Made by a program: the position numbers and the translations under genes. A DNA stretch of 64,000 nucleotides from Phocicoccus pinnipedialis (GTDB lineage: Bacteria; Bacillota; Bacilli; Staphylococcales; Salinicoccaceae). The DNA is taken from assembly GCF_903994035.1 (NCBI RefSeq), contig NZ_CAJEWB010000010.1, positions 248,001 through 312,000 of the forward strand, written 5' to 3'. Of this stretch, positions 26,107 to 35,899 are shown in pieces. The number at the start of each line of letters is the position of its first letter. Within the stretch, counting starts at the first letter, position 1. The notes beneath the pieces were generated by a model. The model made no database searches. It was not told the origin of the DNA and saw only the letters and a program-made list of their open reading frames with translations.

Positions 26107-26662
26107 ATGCACGTGAAACATAGCTGCCGTCTTCAGTACTTACAACAAGTATCTCACCGTTTTCGATAAATAATGGCACCTGAATCGTTAAACCAGTTTC
26201 CATTGTTGCTGATTTTGTACCACCAGAAACAGTGTCTCCTTTAAGACCAGGTTCTGTTTCAACAACTTGTAGTTCAACTGATTTTGGTAGTTCAACACCA
26301 AGTGTTTCACCTTCATACATCATGATAGATACTGGCATGTTTTCTTTTAAGAATTGAACTTCGTGTTCTAATTGACCAGCGTTAACAGAGATTTGTTCAT
26401 AAGTGTTGTTATCCATGAACACATAACTATCCCCATCTTGGTATAAGTATTGCATTTTATTATTGTCAATTTGAGCACGTCCTACTTTTTCTCCTGCTCT
26501 GAAAGTTTTTTCTTGGATTGCACCAGTTCTTAAGTTGCGCAACTTTGAACGTACAAAAGCGGCACCTTTACCTGGTTTAACGTGTTGGAAATCAATAACT
26601 CTCCAAATACCGTTGTCTACTTCAATTGTTAAACCTGTTTTAAAATCGTTAACTGAAATCAT
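26105..26662 (-). CDS. efp: Elongation factor P
   Basis: EF-P, 185 residues, relieves ribosome stalling at polyproline. Three beta-barrel domains; the N-terminal loop [11 protein letters not shown] carries Lys32, the position modified in other bacteria. The C-terminus has the expected [16 protein letters not shown]. It lies 11 bases after pepQ, as in Bacillus and staphylococci. Confidence 0.96.
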   Translation of the reverse strand: MISVNDFKTGLTIEVDNGIWRVIDFQHVKPGKGAAFVRSKLRNLRTGAIQEKTFRAGEKVGRAQIDNNKMQYLYQDGDSYVFMDNNTYEQISVNAGQLEHEVQFLKENMPVSIMMYEGETLGVELPKSVELQVVETEPGLKGDTVSGGTKSATMETGLTIQVPLFIENGEILVVSTEDGSYVSRA

Positions 26663-26673
26663 TCATTTTCCTC

Positions 26674-27735
26674 CTAGTTAGATACAATAATAAAATCTTT
26701 CGTTGAATGTGTTAATTTCTTAAGGCCATCTTTAGTTACGATCGCATCATCTTCTATACGAACGCCACCAACATTATCAATATAAATACCAGGCTCTATA
26801 GTGATTAACATGTTTTCTGTAAGAACAATGTCGCTTTTTTGGGCAAGTGCTGGTCCTTCATGTACTTCTAAACCAAAACCATGTCCTAGTGAATGTCCAA
26901 AGTTTTCGCCATATCCATAAGACTTAATTACGTCGCGCGCAATACTATCAGCCTCTTCACCTGTCATGCCAGCCTTGATTTCATCTAATGCTTTTAGTTG
27001 ACTCTCAAGCACAATTTTATACACTTTTTCCATTTCGCTTGTAACATCTTCTACAGCAAATGAACGTGTAATATCTGAAGCATAACCTTCATAGTAAGCG
27101 CCAAAGTCTAATGTGACCATGTCGCCACGCTCAATTACTTTATTGCTAGCTGCTCCGTGTGGTAATGCTCCACGATATCCACTAGCAACGATTGTATCAA
27201 AGCTTGGTTTTTCAGAACCGAGTTGAGCCATCTTATATTCAAGCTCGTTACGAACTTCCAGTTCAGTCATTCCACTCTTTACAAATTTTAAAATGTGTAC
27301 GTATGTTTCGTCAACAATTTCACAAGCTTTTTGGATTTTTAAAATCTCTTCTGAAGTTTTTACCATACGAATTTTTTCTACTTCTCCAGTTAATGGAACG
27401 AGATCAAAATCATTTTTTAGAGTTTCATAGATATTAAAGTTTACGTGTTCAGATTCAAAACCAACTGTCTTAAATCCTTTTTCTTTCAGGAACTCTGTGA
27501 CAAATGGAAGTAGACCTTTATCTTGTAAGACAAATTCAAAGTCTACAGATTCTTTAGGAGCTTGGTTCTTATATCTAAAGTCTGAAATTAAATATTTATT
27601 ATCATTAGTATAAACTACGGCACCGCTCGAGCCGCTGAAACCTGAAACATAACGTCTGTTATAGGGGCTCATAATTAATAATGCATCTAGATTGTTTCTT
27701 TCTAATATCTGATTTAACTTCTCATATTTGATCAT
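26674..27735 (-). CDS. pepQ: Xaa-Pro peptidase (M24B)
   Basis: Metallo-aminopeptidase family M24B, 353 residues, cleaving X-Pro bonds in the cytoplasm. N-terminal creatinase-like domain (1-120); metal ligands seen in TLDFGAYYEGYASDITRSF (two Asp), HSLGHGFGLEVHEGP (His), TIEPGIY (Glu) and VRIEDDAIV (Glu). The second Met is chosen because AAAGGTGG abuts the first. The gene symbol is used loosely; it could equally be called an YqhT-type peptidase. Confidence 0.9.
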   Translation of the reverse strand: MIKYEKLNQILERNNLDALLIMSPYNRRYVSGFSGSSGAVVYTNDNKYLISDFRYKNQAPKESVDFEFVLQDKGLLPFVTEFLKEKGFKTVGFESEHVNFNIYETLKNDFDLVPLTGEVEKIRMVKTSEEILKIQKACEIVDETYVHILKFVKSGMTELEVRNELEYKMAQLGSEKPSFDTIVASGYRGALPHGAASNKVIERGDMVTLDFGAYYEGYASDITRSFAVEDVTSEMEKVYKIVLESQLKALDEIKAGMTGEEADSIARDVIKSYGYGENFGHSLGHGFGLEVHEGPALAQKSDIVLTENMLITIEPGIYIDNVGGVRIEDDAIVTKDGLKKLTHSTKDFIIVSN

Positions 27736-27857
27736 TAATGACATCCACCTTTCAAACCATATTTTACATTATTTCGAATAATATTCATATGCTTTTAATT
27801 TTTATTGTGCAATGTGTTAAACTAAAACACAGAATATAAAAGTGAAGAGGTCTAATT

Positions 27858-28418
27858 ATGAAGCGCTTCTTAATCATTTTAAGTATTATTTTTATGCTAG
27901 GGGCATGTTCATCTTTCAACAAGGATGATTCTCATAAAGAAAAACAAGATAAGGTTTCTGAATTACAAAAAGATTTACAGTCTGCAGAAGTTAAAAATAA
28001 GCAATTAAAAGCAGATATTGAGCATATTGGTGCTGAAATCGCTAGAATTGAAAGAGATTCTAAAGATGAAAATATAACAATTTATAAAGAAACAGTCGAT
28101 CATTATGCAAAATTACTTTCACGTGAAATTGATTCATTAAAAGATCAGACGACATATTATAAGAAGACAGATATCATTAATATTGAAAATATCAAAGATA
28201 TCGAAAAAAACATAAAAACCATTGTAGATGACTACAATAGGGAAGTAGATAAGCTCAAATTATCAAATACGCTAAGCCGACAAGACAAAAAAATTGAAGT
28301 CTTCAACGATGTGTTAATAAAAAATATGGAAAATGTCACGAAAGCGTATGAAGAAAAAGACAAAGAAAAGATTTTAAATGCACTCGCTGAGCTTCACGAT
28401 ACAGTAAAATTTTTATAA
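27858..28418 (+). CDS. Putative lipoprotein with coiled coil (YkyA-like)
   Basis: 186-residue secreted lipoprotein: signal peptide 1-16 with lipobox LGAC (Cys17), followed by almost purely charged, helical coiled coil sequence (about 25-175). It resembles the YkyA/putative cell-wall binding lipoprotein group. Function unknown. AAGAGG lies upstream. It forms a two-gene unit with the next gene and is divergent from pepQ. Confidence 0.75.
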   Translation: MKRFLIILSIIFMLGACSSFNKDDSHKEKQDKVSELQKDLQSAEVKNKQLKADIEHIGAEIARIERDSKDENITIYKETVDHYAKLLSREIDSLKDQTTYYKKTDIINIENIKDIEKNIKTIVDDYNREVDKLKLSNTLSRQDKKIEVFNDVLIKNMENVTKAYEEKDKEKILNALAELHDTVKFL

Positions 28419-28429
28419 GGATGTAACGA

Positions 28430-28651
28430 ATGAAAAAAACTCTATTTTATATTTTTATCGGAATTGCGATTATTGGACTGATTATGAACTTAGGAAATAT
28501 TTTCAACCTCATATTTAATGTGTTGGTTTCTATCGCAATACTTTTAGCAATTCTTTATGCAATTTATTACTTCTTTATTTTAAGTGAAGAAGAACGTAAT
28601 TATAGAAAAGCAATGAGACAAACTAAAAGAAAAAGGAAGTTTAGAAAGTAA
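28430..28651 (+). CDS. SA1362-type small membrane protein
   Basis: 73 residues with two hydrophobic helices (about 4-25 and 28-50) and a strongly basic tail (KAMRQTKRKRKFRK). Position between pepQ/lipoprotein and lipM/gcv genes, and sequence type, match the staphylococcal SA1362 family. Function unknown. AAGGATG precedes the start, 11 bases after the lipoprotein gene. Confidence 0.78.
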   Translation: MKKTLFYIFIGIAIIGLIMNLGNIFNLIFNVLVSIAILLAILYAIYYFFILSEEERNYRKAMRQTKRKRKFRK

Positions 28652-28666
28652 TCTAAACTCCTTTTT
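28631..28666. terminator. Terminator between SA1362-type gene and lipM
   Basis: Imperfect stem of about 14 bp (GTTTAGA/TCTAAAC core) with A-run and T-run flanks; works for both convergent genes. Confidence 0.75.
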
Positions 28667-28668
28667 AA

Positions 28669-29487
28669 TTATCTCTTGTAGTTCCATTCTTTTGAAGCAT
28701 ATTTGGCAATTAAAGATTCGAGTTCTTTATAGTCTGTTTCAGTCAATTCATATCCTACTGTATTTACATCAAGTCCGTCTTCGAATCCTTTTTTAAATGC
28801 AATATACATATCGTCGATCGTTATAGTTTTATCCGAAATATCATTAATTGCTACAGCTTTTTCTAAGAACGTTGATTTCATCTTGTTTTTAAAGCGCTCG
28901 TTAGTAAATTTAAACATATCGAACAAGTGATCGATGTCTACGTCTAACAGAATTGAGCCGTGTTGCATGATGACACCATCCGAGCGCGTTTGAGCACTCC
29001 CAGCAATCTTTCTTCCTTCAACGACTAATTCATACCAACTTGGAGTATCAAAGCATACACTACTACGTTCTTCCCTTCTCTTTTCTTTGTCAGGGATGCT
29101 AAAGTGTGCATCAAGACCGAGGTTATTAAACCCTTCTTTAATACCTTCAGAAAGTATTCTATAGCTTTCAGTTACGCTTTTCGGAATATCTTTATAATCT
29201 TCAGGTAAAACTAAACTATATGTTAGTTCTTTGTCATGTAGGACACCACGACCACCTGTTTTTCTTCGTACCAACTGATATCCATATTCTTTAACTTTTG
29301 GAATATCAATTTCTTTTTCTAATTTTTGAAAATATCCAATTGATAGTGTTGGAGTTTCCCATTCATATAGTCGAATCACAGGTGGGATATCCCCACGTCT
29401 GACTTTATTCATTAATAGTTCATCTAAAGCCATATTATAAAATGCATCTTGTTTCCCACTTTTAATATAAAGCCAAGTATTATCCAC
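28669..29487 (-). CDS. lipM: Octanoyl/lipoyl transferase of the LplA family, probably LipM
   Basis: 272-residue member of the BPL/LplA family that moves octanoyl groups from ACP to GcvH in the first step of lipoate synthesis. Conserved RRKTGGRGVLHDKELTYSL (74-92), Cys145 in SSVCFDTPSWYEL as in LipM, and the catalytic Lys160 in GRKIAGSAQ. LipM is favoured over a lipoate ligase because of the Cys and size; this is inference. Lies beside gcv genes and supplies cofactor for lipoylated proteins such as BkdB. Confidence 0.85.
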   Translation of the reverse strand: MDNTWLYIKSGKQDAFYNMALDELLMNKVRRGDIPPVIRLYEWETPTLSIGYFQKLEKEIDIPKVKEYGYQLVRRKTGGRGVLHDKELTYSLVLPEDYKDIPKSVTESYRILSEGIKEGFNNLGLDAHFSIPDKEKRREERSSVCFDTPSWYELVVEGRKIAGSAQTRSDGVIMQHGSILLDVDIDHLFDMFKFTNERFKNKMKSTFLEKAVAINDISDKTITIDDMYIAFKKGFEDGLDVNTVGYELTETDYKELESLIAKYASKEWNYKR

Positions 29488-29571
29488 AAAATTACCTCCG
29501 AACTTTTCCTTTTAAAACCTTATGAAAACTACTATAATTAAACTATTGTAACATATTGAGGAGAGATTTTT

Positions 29572-29958
29572 TTGAGTACAACAACTATAGTATTACTCGT
29601 AATTTTAGCGTTAATTATTGTCTTCATGATTGTTAATGCTCTTTTGAGTATTAAAGGTGTAAACATTGTAGACGAGGAAGAATTCAGCAAAGATCTAAGA
29701 CGTGTTCAACTCATTGACTTGAGAGAGAAAGACCCATATAAATATGGGCATATCTTAGGTGCTAGAAACATTCCAATGACTACATTTAGCCAAAGAGCTA
29801 GCGCACTTCGTACCGATCAACCAGTATATCTTTATGATCAAAATGGTAGAACTGCATTAAGAGCTGCTCGTATCTTAAAAAAACTAGGTCACTCTGATAT
29901 TTATGTATTAAAACGTGGTATCAGTAAATGGACTGGAAAAATTAACTCTAAAAGTTAA
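29572..29958 (+). CDS. Membrane-anchored rhodanese-like protein (YqhL-like), no catalytic Cys
   Basis: 128 residues: N-terminal transmembrane helix (about 5-27) then a single rhodanese domain (about 30-123; QLIDLREKDPYKYGHILGARNIP). The active-site loop reads YDQNGRTA, with Asp89 where the catalytic Cys should be, so sulfur transfer is unlikely. The TTG start has GAGGAGAG upstream. Matches YqhL-type proteins near gcv in Bacillales. Role unknown, perhaps a binding module at the membrane. Confidence 0.85.
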   Translation: MSTTTIVLLVILALIIVFMIVNALLSIKGVNIVDEEEFSKDLRRVQLIDLREKDPYKYGHILGARNIPMTTFSQRASALRTDQPVYLYDQNGRTALRAARILKKLGHSDIYVLKRGISKWTGKINSKS

Positions 29959-29970
29959 TACTTAAATATA

Positions 29971-30004
29971 AAAATAGGTCGATTTTCATCGACCTATTTT
30001 TTAT
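29971..30004. terminator. Terminator between rhodanese-like gene and gcvPB
   Basis: Twelve-bp perfect stem AAAATAGGTCGA/TCGACCTATTTT with a six-base loop and T/A flanks; bidirectional. Confidence 0.85.
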
Positions 30005-31488
30005 TATTTTTTCTCTTCAATGATGTCTTCGCGCTCAAATCGTAGGACTGGTTTACGAGCTGCTTGTGTTTCATCAAGTCTTCCTATAACTGTGTTATGA
30101 GGAGCTTCAAGAACTAAATCAAGATCTTCTTCTACTTCTTTCGCAATATTTAACATTGCATCTATAAAGTTGTCTAAAGTTTCTTTAGATTCAGTTTCAG
30201 TAGGTTCAATCATAAGAGCTTCTTCCACGTTTAATGGGAAGTAGATAGTTGGTGGGTGGAAGCTGTAGTCAAGTAATCTCTTAGCTACGTCTAACGTTCT
30301 CGCACCTTGTTTCTTTTGTTTAGAACCACTTAACACGAATTCATGTTTACAATGTTGATCAAATGGAAGCTCATAAGTGCCTTCTAATCTGCGCATGATG
30401 TAGTTTGCATTTAATACAGCATCTTCAGAAACTTTCTTAAGTCCGTCTGGCCCCATAGTTCTAATATACGTATAAGCACGCAAGTAAATACCAAAGTTAC
30501 CAAAATAAGGTTTAACACGCCCAATACTTTGTGGTAAATCGTAATCTAATTTGAACGTGTCTCCTTCTTTAATGATTAATGGTTTTGGTAGGAATTTAGC
30601 TAGGTCAGCTTTAACCCCAATTGGACCTGAACCAGGACCACCGCCGCCATGAGGACCTGTAAAGGTTTTGTGAAGATTAAGGTGAACTGCGTCGAATCCC
30701 ATGTCTCCAGGGCGTACTTTTGACATGATCGCGTTTAAGTTTGCACCATCATAGTAGAGTTTACCACCAGCTTCATGAACGATATCTCTGATTTCTAAGA
30801 TATCTTTCTCAAATAAACCGAGAGTGTTTGGGTTTGTTAACATTATTGCCGCTGTGTCATCCCCTACGACTCTTTTTAGGTCCTCGATGTCAACTAAACC
30901 CTTCTCGTTTGATTTTACTGTTACAGTGTCAAATCCTGCAACAGTAGCTGATGCTGGGTTTGTACCGTGAGCTGAATCAGGAACAATAACTTTAGTTCTG
31001 TTATGATCTCCATTAGCTTCGTGATAGGCTTTAATCATCATTAATGCAGTCCATTCACCTTGAGCTCCTGCTGCAGATTGTAATGAGATTTCATCCATTC
31101 CAGTGATTTCTTTTAGTGACTCTTGTAAGTCGTGAACAATCTCCAATGAACCTTGGATTGCTTTTTCGTTTTGTAACGGATGAGAAGTTGCGAAACCATC
31201 AATACGAGCAACTTTTTCGTTGATTTTTGGGTTGTATTTCATCGTACAAGACCCTAAAGGATAGAATCCTGTGTCAATACCCCAGTTTTTATTAGAAAGT
31301 TCAGTGTAGTGCCTAATTAAATCTAACTCACTGATCTCAGGTAATTCTGCTTTAGTTTTACGGATAAATTTATCATCTAATAATGAGTTAATGTCCTTAG
31401 TCTCAACGTCCACTGGTGGGAGTGAGTAAGCAAATCTATCTGCAATACTTCTTTCGAATATTAATGGGCTCGCGTCTTTTCTAGCCAT
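30004..31488 (-). CDS. gcvPB: Glycine dehydrogenase (decarboxylating) subunit 2
   Basis: PLP-containing half of the split P-protein of the glycine cleavage system, 494 residues. The PLP lysine is in [21 protein letters not shown] (about 265-285). The ATG six bases after AGGTGA is used; an in-frame GTG three codons earlier overlaps that site. It overlaps gcvPA by eight bases. The GcvH and Lpd partners are encoded elsewhere. Confidence 0.95.
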   Translation of the reverse strand: MARKDASPLIFERSIADRFAYSLPPVDVETKDINSLLDDKFIRKTKAELPEISELDLIRHYTELSNKNWGIDTGFYPLGSCTMKYNPKINEKVARIDGFATSHPLQNEKAIQGSLEIVHDLQESLKEITGMDEISLQSAAGAQGEWTALMMIKAYHEANGDHNRTKVIVPDSAHGTNPASATVAGFDTVTVKSNEKGLVDIEDLKRVVGDDTAAIMLTNPNTLGLFEKDILEIRDIVHEAGGKLYYDGANLNAIMSKVRPGDMGFDAVHLNLHKTFTGPHGGGGPGSGPIGVKADLAKFLPKPLIIKEGDTFKLDYDLPQSIGRVKPYFGNFGIYLRAYTYIRTMGPDGLKKVSEDAVLNANYIMRRLEGTYELPFDQHCKHEFVLSGSKQKKQGARTLDVAKRLLDYSFHPPTIYFPLNVEEALMIEPTETESKETLDNFIDAMLNIAKEVEEDLDLVLEAPHNTVIGRLDETQAARKPVLRFEREDIIEEKK

Positions 31489-32824
31489 TATATTCACCTA
31501 ACCTTTCAACAAATTCATCAATTTCTGCTTTAGTACGTAGTTCAGTAACTGCTACTAACATGTGGTTTCTATACTCGTCGAAGCTTAGACCTAAGTCGTA
31601 TCCACCGATGAAACCACTGTCGTATAATTCATCGTTAATTTCAGTTACATCTTTATTTAATTTAACGACAAACTCGTTAAAGTTAACATCTCCTAATACT
31701 TTAAAACCTGCTGCTTTGAATGCTTCTTTTGCATAGTGAGCTTTTTGTATATTTGCTTCAGCCATTTCAATGGCACCACGCTTACCAAGAGCACTCATCG
31801 CAATTGATGAAGCAAGTGCATTTAATGCTTGGTTAGAACAGATGTTAGAAGTCGCTTTTTCACGACGGATGTGTTGTTCACGTGCTTGTAATGTTAATAC
31901 AAATCCACGTCTACCTTCGTCATCAGTTGTTTGACCAACAAGACGTCCTGGCATTCTTCTCATTAACTTCTTAGTAGCTGCGAAGTAGCCACAGTGTGGT
32001 CCACCAAATTGTGCTGGAATACCGAATACTTGAGTATCACCCGTTACAATATCAGCACCAAATTCACCTGGAGGTGTTAATAATGAAAGTGCTAATGGGT
32101 TACTATTTACTACAAATAGACCTTTATGTTTGTGAGCGATTCTCTCAATCTCTTCTAAGTCTTCGATAGTACCGAAAAAGTTAGGATATTGTACAAGTAC
32201 CGCACCAGTATCTTCGTTTACAAGTTCATCTAATTTAGTAAGATCTGTCTTTGTTCCATCTAGTGGCGCAACGACAACCTCAATGTTCTGTCCTGCACAA
32301 TAAGTCTTAACAACTTCCAACGATTGTGGATGTACTGATTCAGAGATAACAATTCTCTTTTTACGAGTTGTACCAGCCGCCATTGTTGCTCCTTCTGCAA
32401 ATGCAGTTGGACCGTCATACATTGATGAGTTTGCTACTGGTAGTCCTGTTAACTCCGAAATAAGTGTTTGGAATTCAAAAATCGCTTGTAACTCACCTTG
32501 AGATACTTCAGGCTGATATGGCGTGTATGCAGTATAGAACTCTGAACGTGAAATAATTGAATCTACAACTGAAGGAATATAGTGATCATAAACACCTGCA
32601 CCTAAGAATGATGAGTGTGTTGTTGAAGTTATATTCTTACTTGCTATTTTGTTTAACTCTCTTAATAAAGAGTACTCGTCCTTCGCTGGCTTTATGTTTA
32701 GCTCACTTTCGAAACGAACCGATTCAGGAATATCACTGAATAATTCAGAGATATCACTTACGCCGATTGCCTCGAGCATCTCTTTTTTGTCTTTTTCTGT
32801 TACTGGTAAATAACGATGACTCAT
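31481..32824 (-). CDS. gcvPA: Glycine dehydrogenase (decarboxylating) subunit 1
   Basis: Second half of the split P-protein, 447 residues, which with GcvPB decarboxylates glycine and passes the aminomethyl group to GcvH. Typical segments: [13 protein letters not shown] (about 70-82), [22 protein letters not shown] and [16 protein letters not shown]. Middle gene of gcvT-gcvPA-gcvPB. Confidence 0.95.
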   Translation of the reverse strand: MSHRYLPVTEKDKKEMLEAIGVSDISELFSDIPESVRFESELNIKPAKDEYSLLRELNKIASKNITSTTHSSFLGAGVYDHYIPSVVDSIISRSEFYTAYTPYQPEVSQGELQAIFEFQTLISELTGLPVANSSMYDGPTAFAEGATMAAGTTRKKRIVISESVHPQSLEVVKTYCAGQNIEVVVAPLDGTKTDLTKLDELVNEDTGAVLVQYPNFFGTIEDLEEIERIAHKHKGLFVVNSNPLALSLLTPPGEFGADIVTGDTQVFGIPAQFGGPHCGYFAATKKLMRRMPGRLVGQTTDDEGRRGFVLTLQAREQHIRREKATSNICSNQALNALASSIAMSALGKRGAIEMAEANIQKAHYAKEAFKAAGFKVLGDVNFNEFVVKLNKDVTEINDELYDSGFIGGYDLGLSFDEYRNHMLVAVTELRTKAEIDEFVERLGEYNG

Positions 32825-32853
32825 ATTTACACTCCTTAAAAATTTAATTATTT

Positions 32854-33927
32854 TTATTTAAAGTTTCTAATAAATTTAGCAGATACTTCTCTATTACGTA
32901 TTTTTATAATAAATTCTTTATCTAATTCATAGAAATCAGTATCTACTAATGCAAATCCGAAAGATTTTTTAGAAGAAGGTGATTGTGTACCACTCGTTAC
33001 TTCTCCAACTTTATTTCCAGCGTTGTCTAATACTTCATAACCAGTACGTGCAATACCTTTACCTGTAATTTCAAATTTAGAACTACGACGTTTTACACCG
33101 TTTTCTTTTTGGTTTTTAAGAACTTCTTGACCGATGAAATCACCTTTATCAACTTTAACTGCAAAACCAAGTTTTGCTTCTAGTGGTGTTATATCTGGTG
33201 AAAGTTCTTGACCATGTAATGGTAATCCTGCTTCCATTCTTAGTGTGTCACGTGCACCAAGTCCGCATTCTACTGCGCCAAGCGCTTTAAGCTTTTTCCA
33301 CAAGGGAAGAACATCCTCAGGTTTTGTGTAAAGCTCAAATCCATCTTCTCCTGTGTAACCACTTTGAGAAAGAAGTACATTAAACCCTGCAACTTCAACA
33401 TCTTGTTTGAAGTTGAACATCCCCATTTCACTAATGTCTTCATCAGTTAATGATTGAATTAATTTACGAGAATTTGGACCTTGAATAGCAATTTGTCCGT
33501 ATTCACTTGATACGTTTTCTACTTTTGCATCAAAGCCTTCAACACCATTTAATAAATCGAAGTCATGATCAGTGTTTGCAGCGTTTGGAACAAGAAGAAA
33601 ATCATTGTCCGCAAGCTTGTAGATAACTAAATCGTCTTCTACCCCACCTTTTTCATTACATAGGAATGTATACTGTGCTTTATCTAATGATAATTTTGAT
33701 GCATCATTTGTAAGTGTGTAGTTTGCAAACTTTTCAGCTTCTGGGCCAGTAATTCTAATTTCACCCATATGAGAAACGTCGAATATACCAACATCTTCTC
33801 TTACTGAATTGTGTTCTTCTTTGATACTAGTAAATGATACAGGCATCTCCCAGCCACCAAAGTCTACAAGTTTCGCACCAACTTCGTGATAATACTCATT
33901 CAATGGTGTTTTTCTTAATTCACTCAT
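32854..33927 (-). CDS. gcvT: Aminomethyltransferase (T-protein)
   Basis: T-protein of the glycine cleavage system, 357 residues, making methylene-THF and ammonia. Features: [12 protein letters not shown] near 23-34, [11 protein letters not shown] near 49-59, Asp in [28 protein letters not shown]. The ATG follows AGGAGGA by four bases. A 50-codon N-terminal extension in frame reads through the riboswitch and is not real. Expression is controlled by the upstream glycine riboswitch. Confidence 0.95.
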   Translation of the reverse strand: MSELRKTPLNEYYHEVGAKLVDFGGWEMPVSFTSIKEEHNSVREDVGIFDVSHMGEIRITGPEAEKFANYTLTNDASKLSLDKAQYTFLCNEKGGVEDDLVIYKLADNDFLLVPNAANTDHDFDLLNGVEGFDAKVENVSSEYGQIAIQGPNSRKLIQSLTDEDISEMGMFNFKQDVEVAGFNVLLSQSGYTGEDGFELYTKPEDVLPLWKKLKALGAVECGLGARDTLRMEAGLPLHGQELSPDITPLEAKLGFAVKVDKGDFIGQEVLKNQKENGVKRRSSKFEITGKGIARTGYEVLDNAGNKVGEVTSGTQSPSSKKSFGFALVDTDFYELDKEFIIKIRNREVSAKFIRNFK

Positions 33928-33944
33928 AATATCCTCCTTAAATA

Positions 33945-33980
33945 TAAAAAACAGGACAATATACAATATATTGCCCTGTT
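33945..33980 (-). terminator. Riboswitch-controlled terminator upstream of gcvT
   Basis: Twelve- to thirteen-bp stem starting ACAGG/CCTGT with one G-T pair, loop of about four bases, then a six-T run on the minus strand. It lies between the aptamer and the gcvT ribosome site, so it is the expression platform. Confidence 0.85.
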
Positions 33981-34002
33981 GAATTTCTTCAGGATTACGT
34001 CC

Positions 34003-34079
34003 CAATGCCGTCCTTTTGCCTGAGAGATTCACCCTACGGCTTGCTCCTTCGGCGACGAATAACGTTCTCTCCAGCATTG
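34003..34079 (-). ncRNA. Glycine riboswitch, single aptamer
   Basis: Minus-strand leader of gcvT with the conserved glycine aptamer core: GGAGAGA, CGCCGAAGGAGCAAGC, then GAATCTCTCAGGCAAAAGGAC. The P1 stem closes by CAATGC (34079-34074) pairing GCATTG (34008-34003). Only one aptamer is seen, not the common tandem pair. A terminator follows, so glycine binding should allow read-through into gcvT-gcvPA-gcvPB. Confidence 0.93.
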
Positions 34080-34112
34080 TTCATCCGTGTATATTCTATT
34101 GTATCCGTATAC

Positions 34113-34142
34113 ATTATAGCCCTTTCTTTAGACGAATAGCAA
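34113..34142 (-). promoter_or_regulatory. Sigma-A-type promoter of the gcv operon
   Basis: TTGCTA, 18-base spacer, perfect TATAAT on the minus strand, about 34 bases before the aptamer P1 stem. Confidence 0.65.
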
Positions 34143-34158
34143 GGAAATTGAGTTTATA

Positions 34159-34644
34159 TTATTTTTTATGCATAAGTATATTGTGAATAATTTCATTAAC
34201 ACTATCACAACCATTGATTGTATAATCTGTTAGTTCTTCATATAAAGGCCTCCTTTTCTTATATATATCATCTAAATCTGATTTATTAAAATTTGTTAAA
34301 GGTCTGTTTCTATCATTCTTTATTCTATTATATGCCACTTCGAAAGGGGTATCTAAATAAATAATATTAGATTCTGTATTCATAAGTAGATTATAAGATT
34401 TTTGATATGTGACAATCCCACCACCGGTAGAAATTATTGCATCACTTTTGATCACTTTGTTGAGTGCTTCAAACTCTCTTTCTCTAAATCCATTTTCTCC
34501 ATATTCATTAAATATTTCTGGAATACTCATTTGGTACTCGTTTACAATAAATCCGTCTAAATCGACGAAAGCCTTATTTAATTCTTCAGCAATATTTTTG
34601 CCAATCGTCGTTTTACCTGAACCCATAAATCCAACTAAAATCAT
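34159..34644 (-). CDS. aroK: Shikimate kinase
   Basis: Phosphorylates shikimate in aromatic amino acid synthesis. 161 residues with Walker A GFMGSGKTT near the very N-terminus, shikimate-binding DLDGFI and STGGGIV, and lid NDRNRPLTN. It lies just after comGG and before gcvT, the staphylococcal arrangement. Confidence 0.92.
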   Translation of the reverse strand: MILVGFMGSGKTTIGKNIAEELNKAFVDLDGFIVNEYQMSIPEIFNEYGENGFREREFEALNKVIKSDAIISTGGGIVTYQKSYNLLMNTESNIIYLDTPFEVAYNRIKNDRNRPLTNFNKSDLDDIYKKRRPLYEELTDYTINGCDSVNEIIHNILMHKK

Positions 34645-34648
34645 GTTA

Positions 34649-34840
34649 TCACCTATTTAGTATTTGAATAATTTCTTTTTCGTATAATCCAATTATACTA
34701 TTACTAACTTTAATCACCATCAATACACGTGACATATACCAGTAAAATATTCCTGCAATATAGCTGAGTAAAAATACTGCAGAGATACTTACAAAGCCAT
34801 CATTTCTTTGTAGTAATAAGTTCAATCGTATTTTGACCAC
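34649..34840 (-). CDS. comGG: ComGG-like minor pseudopilin
   Basis: Last gene of the comG operon, 63 residues. A short basic leader ends in NDG|F, followed by one hydrophobic helix (about 16-40), the layout of a type IV prepilin-like protein, but conservation is weak and the protein is shorter than Bacillus ComGG. The call rests mainly on position. The start is uncertain: GTG as given, or a TTG five codons downstream. Overlaps comGF by 41 bases. Confidence 0.6.
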   Translation of the reverse strand: MVKIRLNLLLQRNDGFVSISAVFLLSYIAGIFYWYMSRVLMVIKVSNSIIGLYEKEIIQILNR

Positions 34841-35213
34841 CTATTCTTAACTTATAGTTATCTTTCGTCTCCTCTAAATTGAACGAGGAAACATCATACA
34901 TCAATGTTATAAACCCATTATTGTTAACAGATTTTATTAACCGCCCATCAAAATATCTATAGCTCACGATTCTCTTGTCATTTTTAATTTGTATTTCTCT
35001 TTCAGATATTATATTGATATCATACTCTTCTGTTACATTTAGTTCGCTATAAAAATCTAATATAAATATGTCAATATCAAAGGAATTCTCTGGTATTTTT
35101 ACCTTTTGAAAAAACTTTAAAATAATCGGAAATAACACCACAATCATAGAAATTAAAAACAATGAAATAAGTACTTCAAGTAAAGTGAACCCCTTATTCT
35201 GTTTTAATTGCAT
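34800..35213 (-). CDS. comGF: ComGF-like pseudopilin
   Basis: 137 residues. Type III signal-like start QNKG|FTLLEVLISLFLISMIVVLFPIIL-type helix (processing after Gly8) and a C-terminal soluble domain ending in GGQNTIELITTKK. Matches ComGF in size and place. Overlaps comGE by 20 bases. Confidence 0.82.
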   Translation of the reverse strand: MQLKQNKGFTLLEVLISLFLISMIVVLFPIILKFFQKVKIPENSFDIDIFILDFYSELNVTEEYDINIISEREIQIKNDKRIVSYRYFDGRLIKSVNNNGFITLMYDVSSFNLEETKDNYKLRIGGQNTIELITTKK

Positions 35214-35535
35214 CTATGCACCACACTTTTTTCTTGTTGCAAATCTTATCCGCTTCAAACAAATATCTATTAGATTCTTCAATTTTTATGCCAGATTTAA
35301 GATCTATATATACATTCCTGTGAAAATCAAGTTTATCGAGTGTACGTATTTCAAGCAGATGTGCGCCAATTACTGCTGGTATGATCAATGTGACGATAAT
35401 GCTTATAATCGATAGAGAGAGGAAAGTGTCTACGAGTAAGAACCCCTTATTCGATGCGCAATCTTCCTTTTTGAATTTGGAATATAAGCTTTGAAGTTTT
35501 GTTTTCACAAGATACATAAATTGTTCCAAATGCAC
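35194..35535 (-). CDS. comGE: ComGE-like pseudopilin
   Basis: 113 residues with a prepilin-like leader ending SNKG|FLLVD, then a hydrophobic helix. It lacks the usual Glu at position 5 of the mature protein (Asp instead). The GTG start is supported by AAGGAG six bases upstream inside comGD. Two Cys pairs occur (one in the leader, two near the C-terminus). Call based on operon position. Confidence 0.72.
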   Translation of the reverse strand: MHLEQFMYLVKTKLQSLYSKFKKEDCASNKGFLLVDTFLSLSIISIIVTLIIPAVIGAHLLEIRTLDKLDFHRNVYIDLKSGIKIEESNRYLFEADKICNKKKVWCIDAIKTE

Positions 35536-35899
35536 TCGAATCTCCTTTACTATTAAATGAAAATTGTGTAAGACTACCTTGCTTTAAAATACAAGAATTA
35601 ATTTCTAAAATTTCTGTCGTATTATCTTTCATATCTAAAGTAATAATTTGATTACTTTTGTAATCAATTCTTATGAAAATTAAACTTTCTTTTAACATCG
35701 CATCAAACTGTTTTTTCTCTAAAAAATATTTAATGTTCTGTACTTCATCCGAACTATGGTTGCCTTCAAACCCTGGAATATGAATGATCACAATAAATAG
35801 AAGGATGCTCACGACAAATAACGTGAGCATCGATTCTAAAAGAGTAAATCCATCATTCCCGAATCGCTTGTCCGTTAACAATCGTAATAGAGTCTCCAT
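35447..35899 (-). CDS. comGD: ComGD-like pseudopilin
   Basis: 150 residues: leader ending GNDG|FTLLES, hydrophobic helix (about 18-40), soluble C-terminal part. Belongs to the competence pseudopilus. It overlaps comGC by 47 bases and comGE by 89. The ATG lacks a clear ribosome site; a TTG six codons later is an alternative. Confidence 0.82.
   Translation of the reverse strand: METLLRLLTDKRFGNDGFTLLESMLTLFVVSILLFIVIIHIPGFEGNHSSDEVQNIKYFLEKKQFDAMLKESLIFIRIDYKSNQIITLDMKDNTTEILEINSCILKQGSLTQFSFNSKGDSSAFGTIYVSCENKTSKLIFQIQKGRLRIE

Noticed and set aside
33928-34077. Fifty-codon N-terminal extension of GcvT in frame
   Set aside because: It reads through the glycine riboswitch and its terminator; the ATG at 33927 has AGGAGGA and matches the family N-terminus.
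34649-35535. Late comG genes as pseudogenes
   Set aside because: They are short and weakly conserved but open, overlapping in the normal order, with prepilin-like leaders and usable starts.
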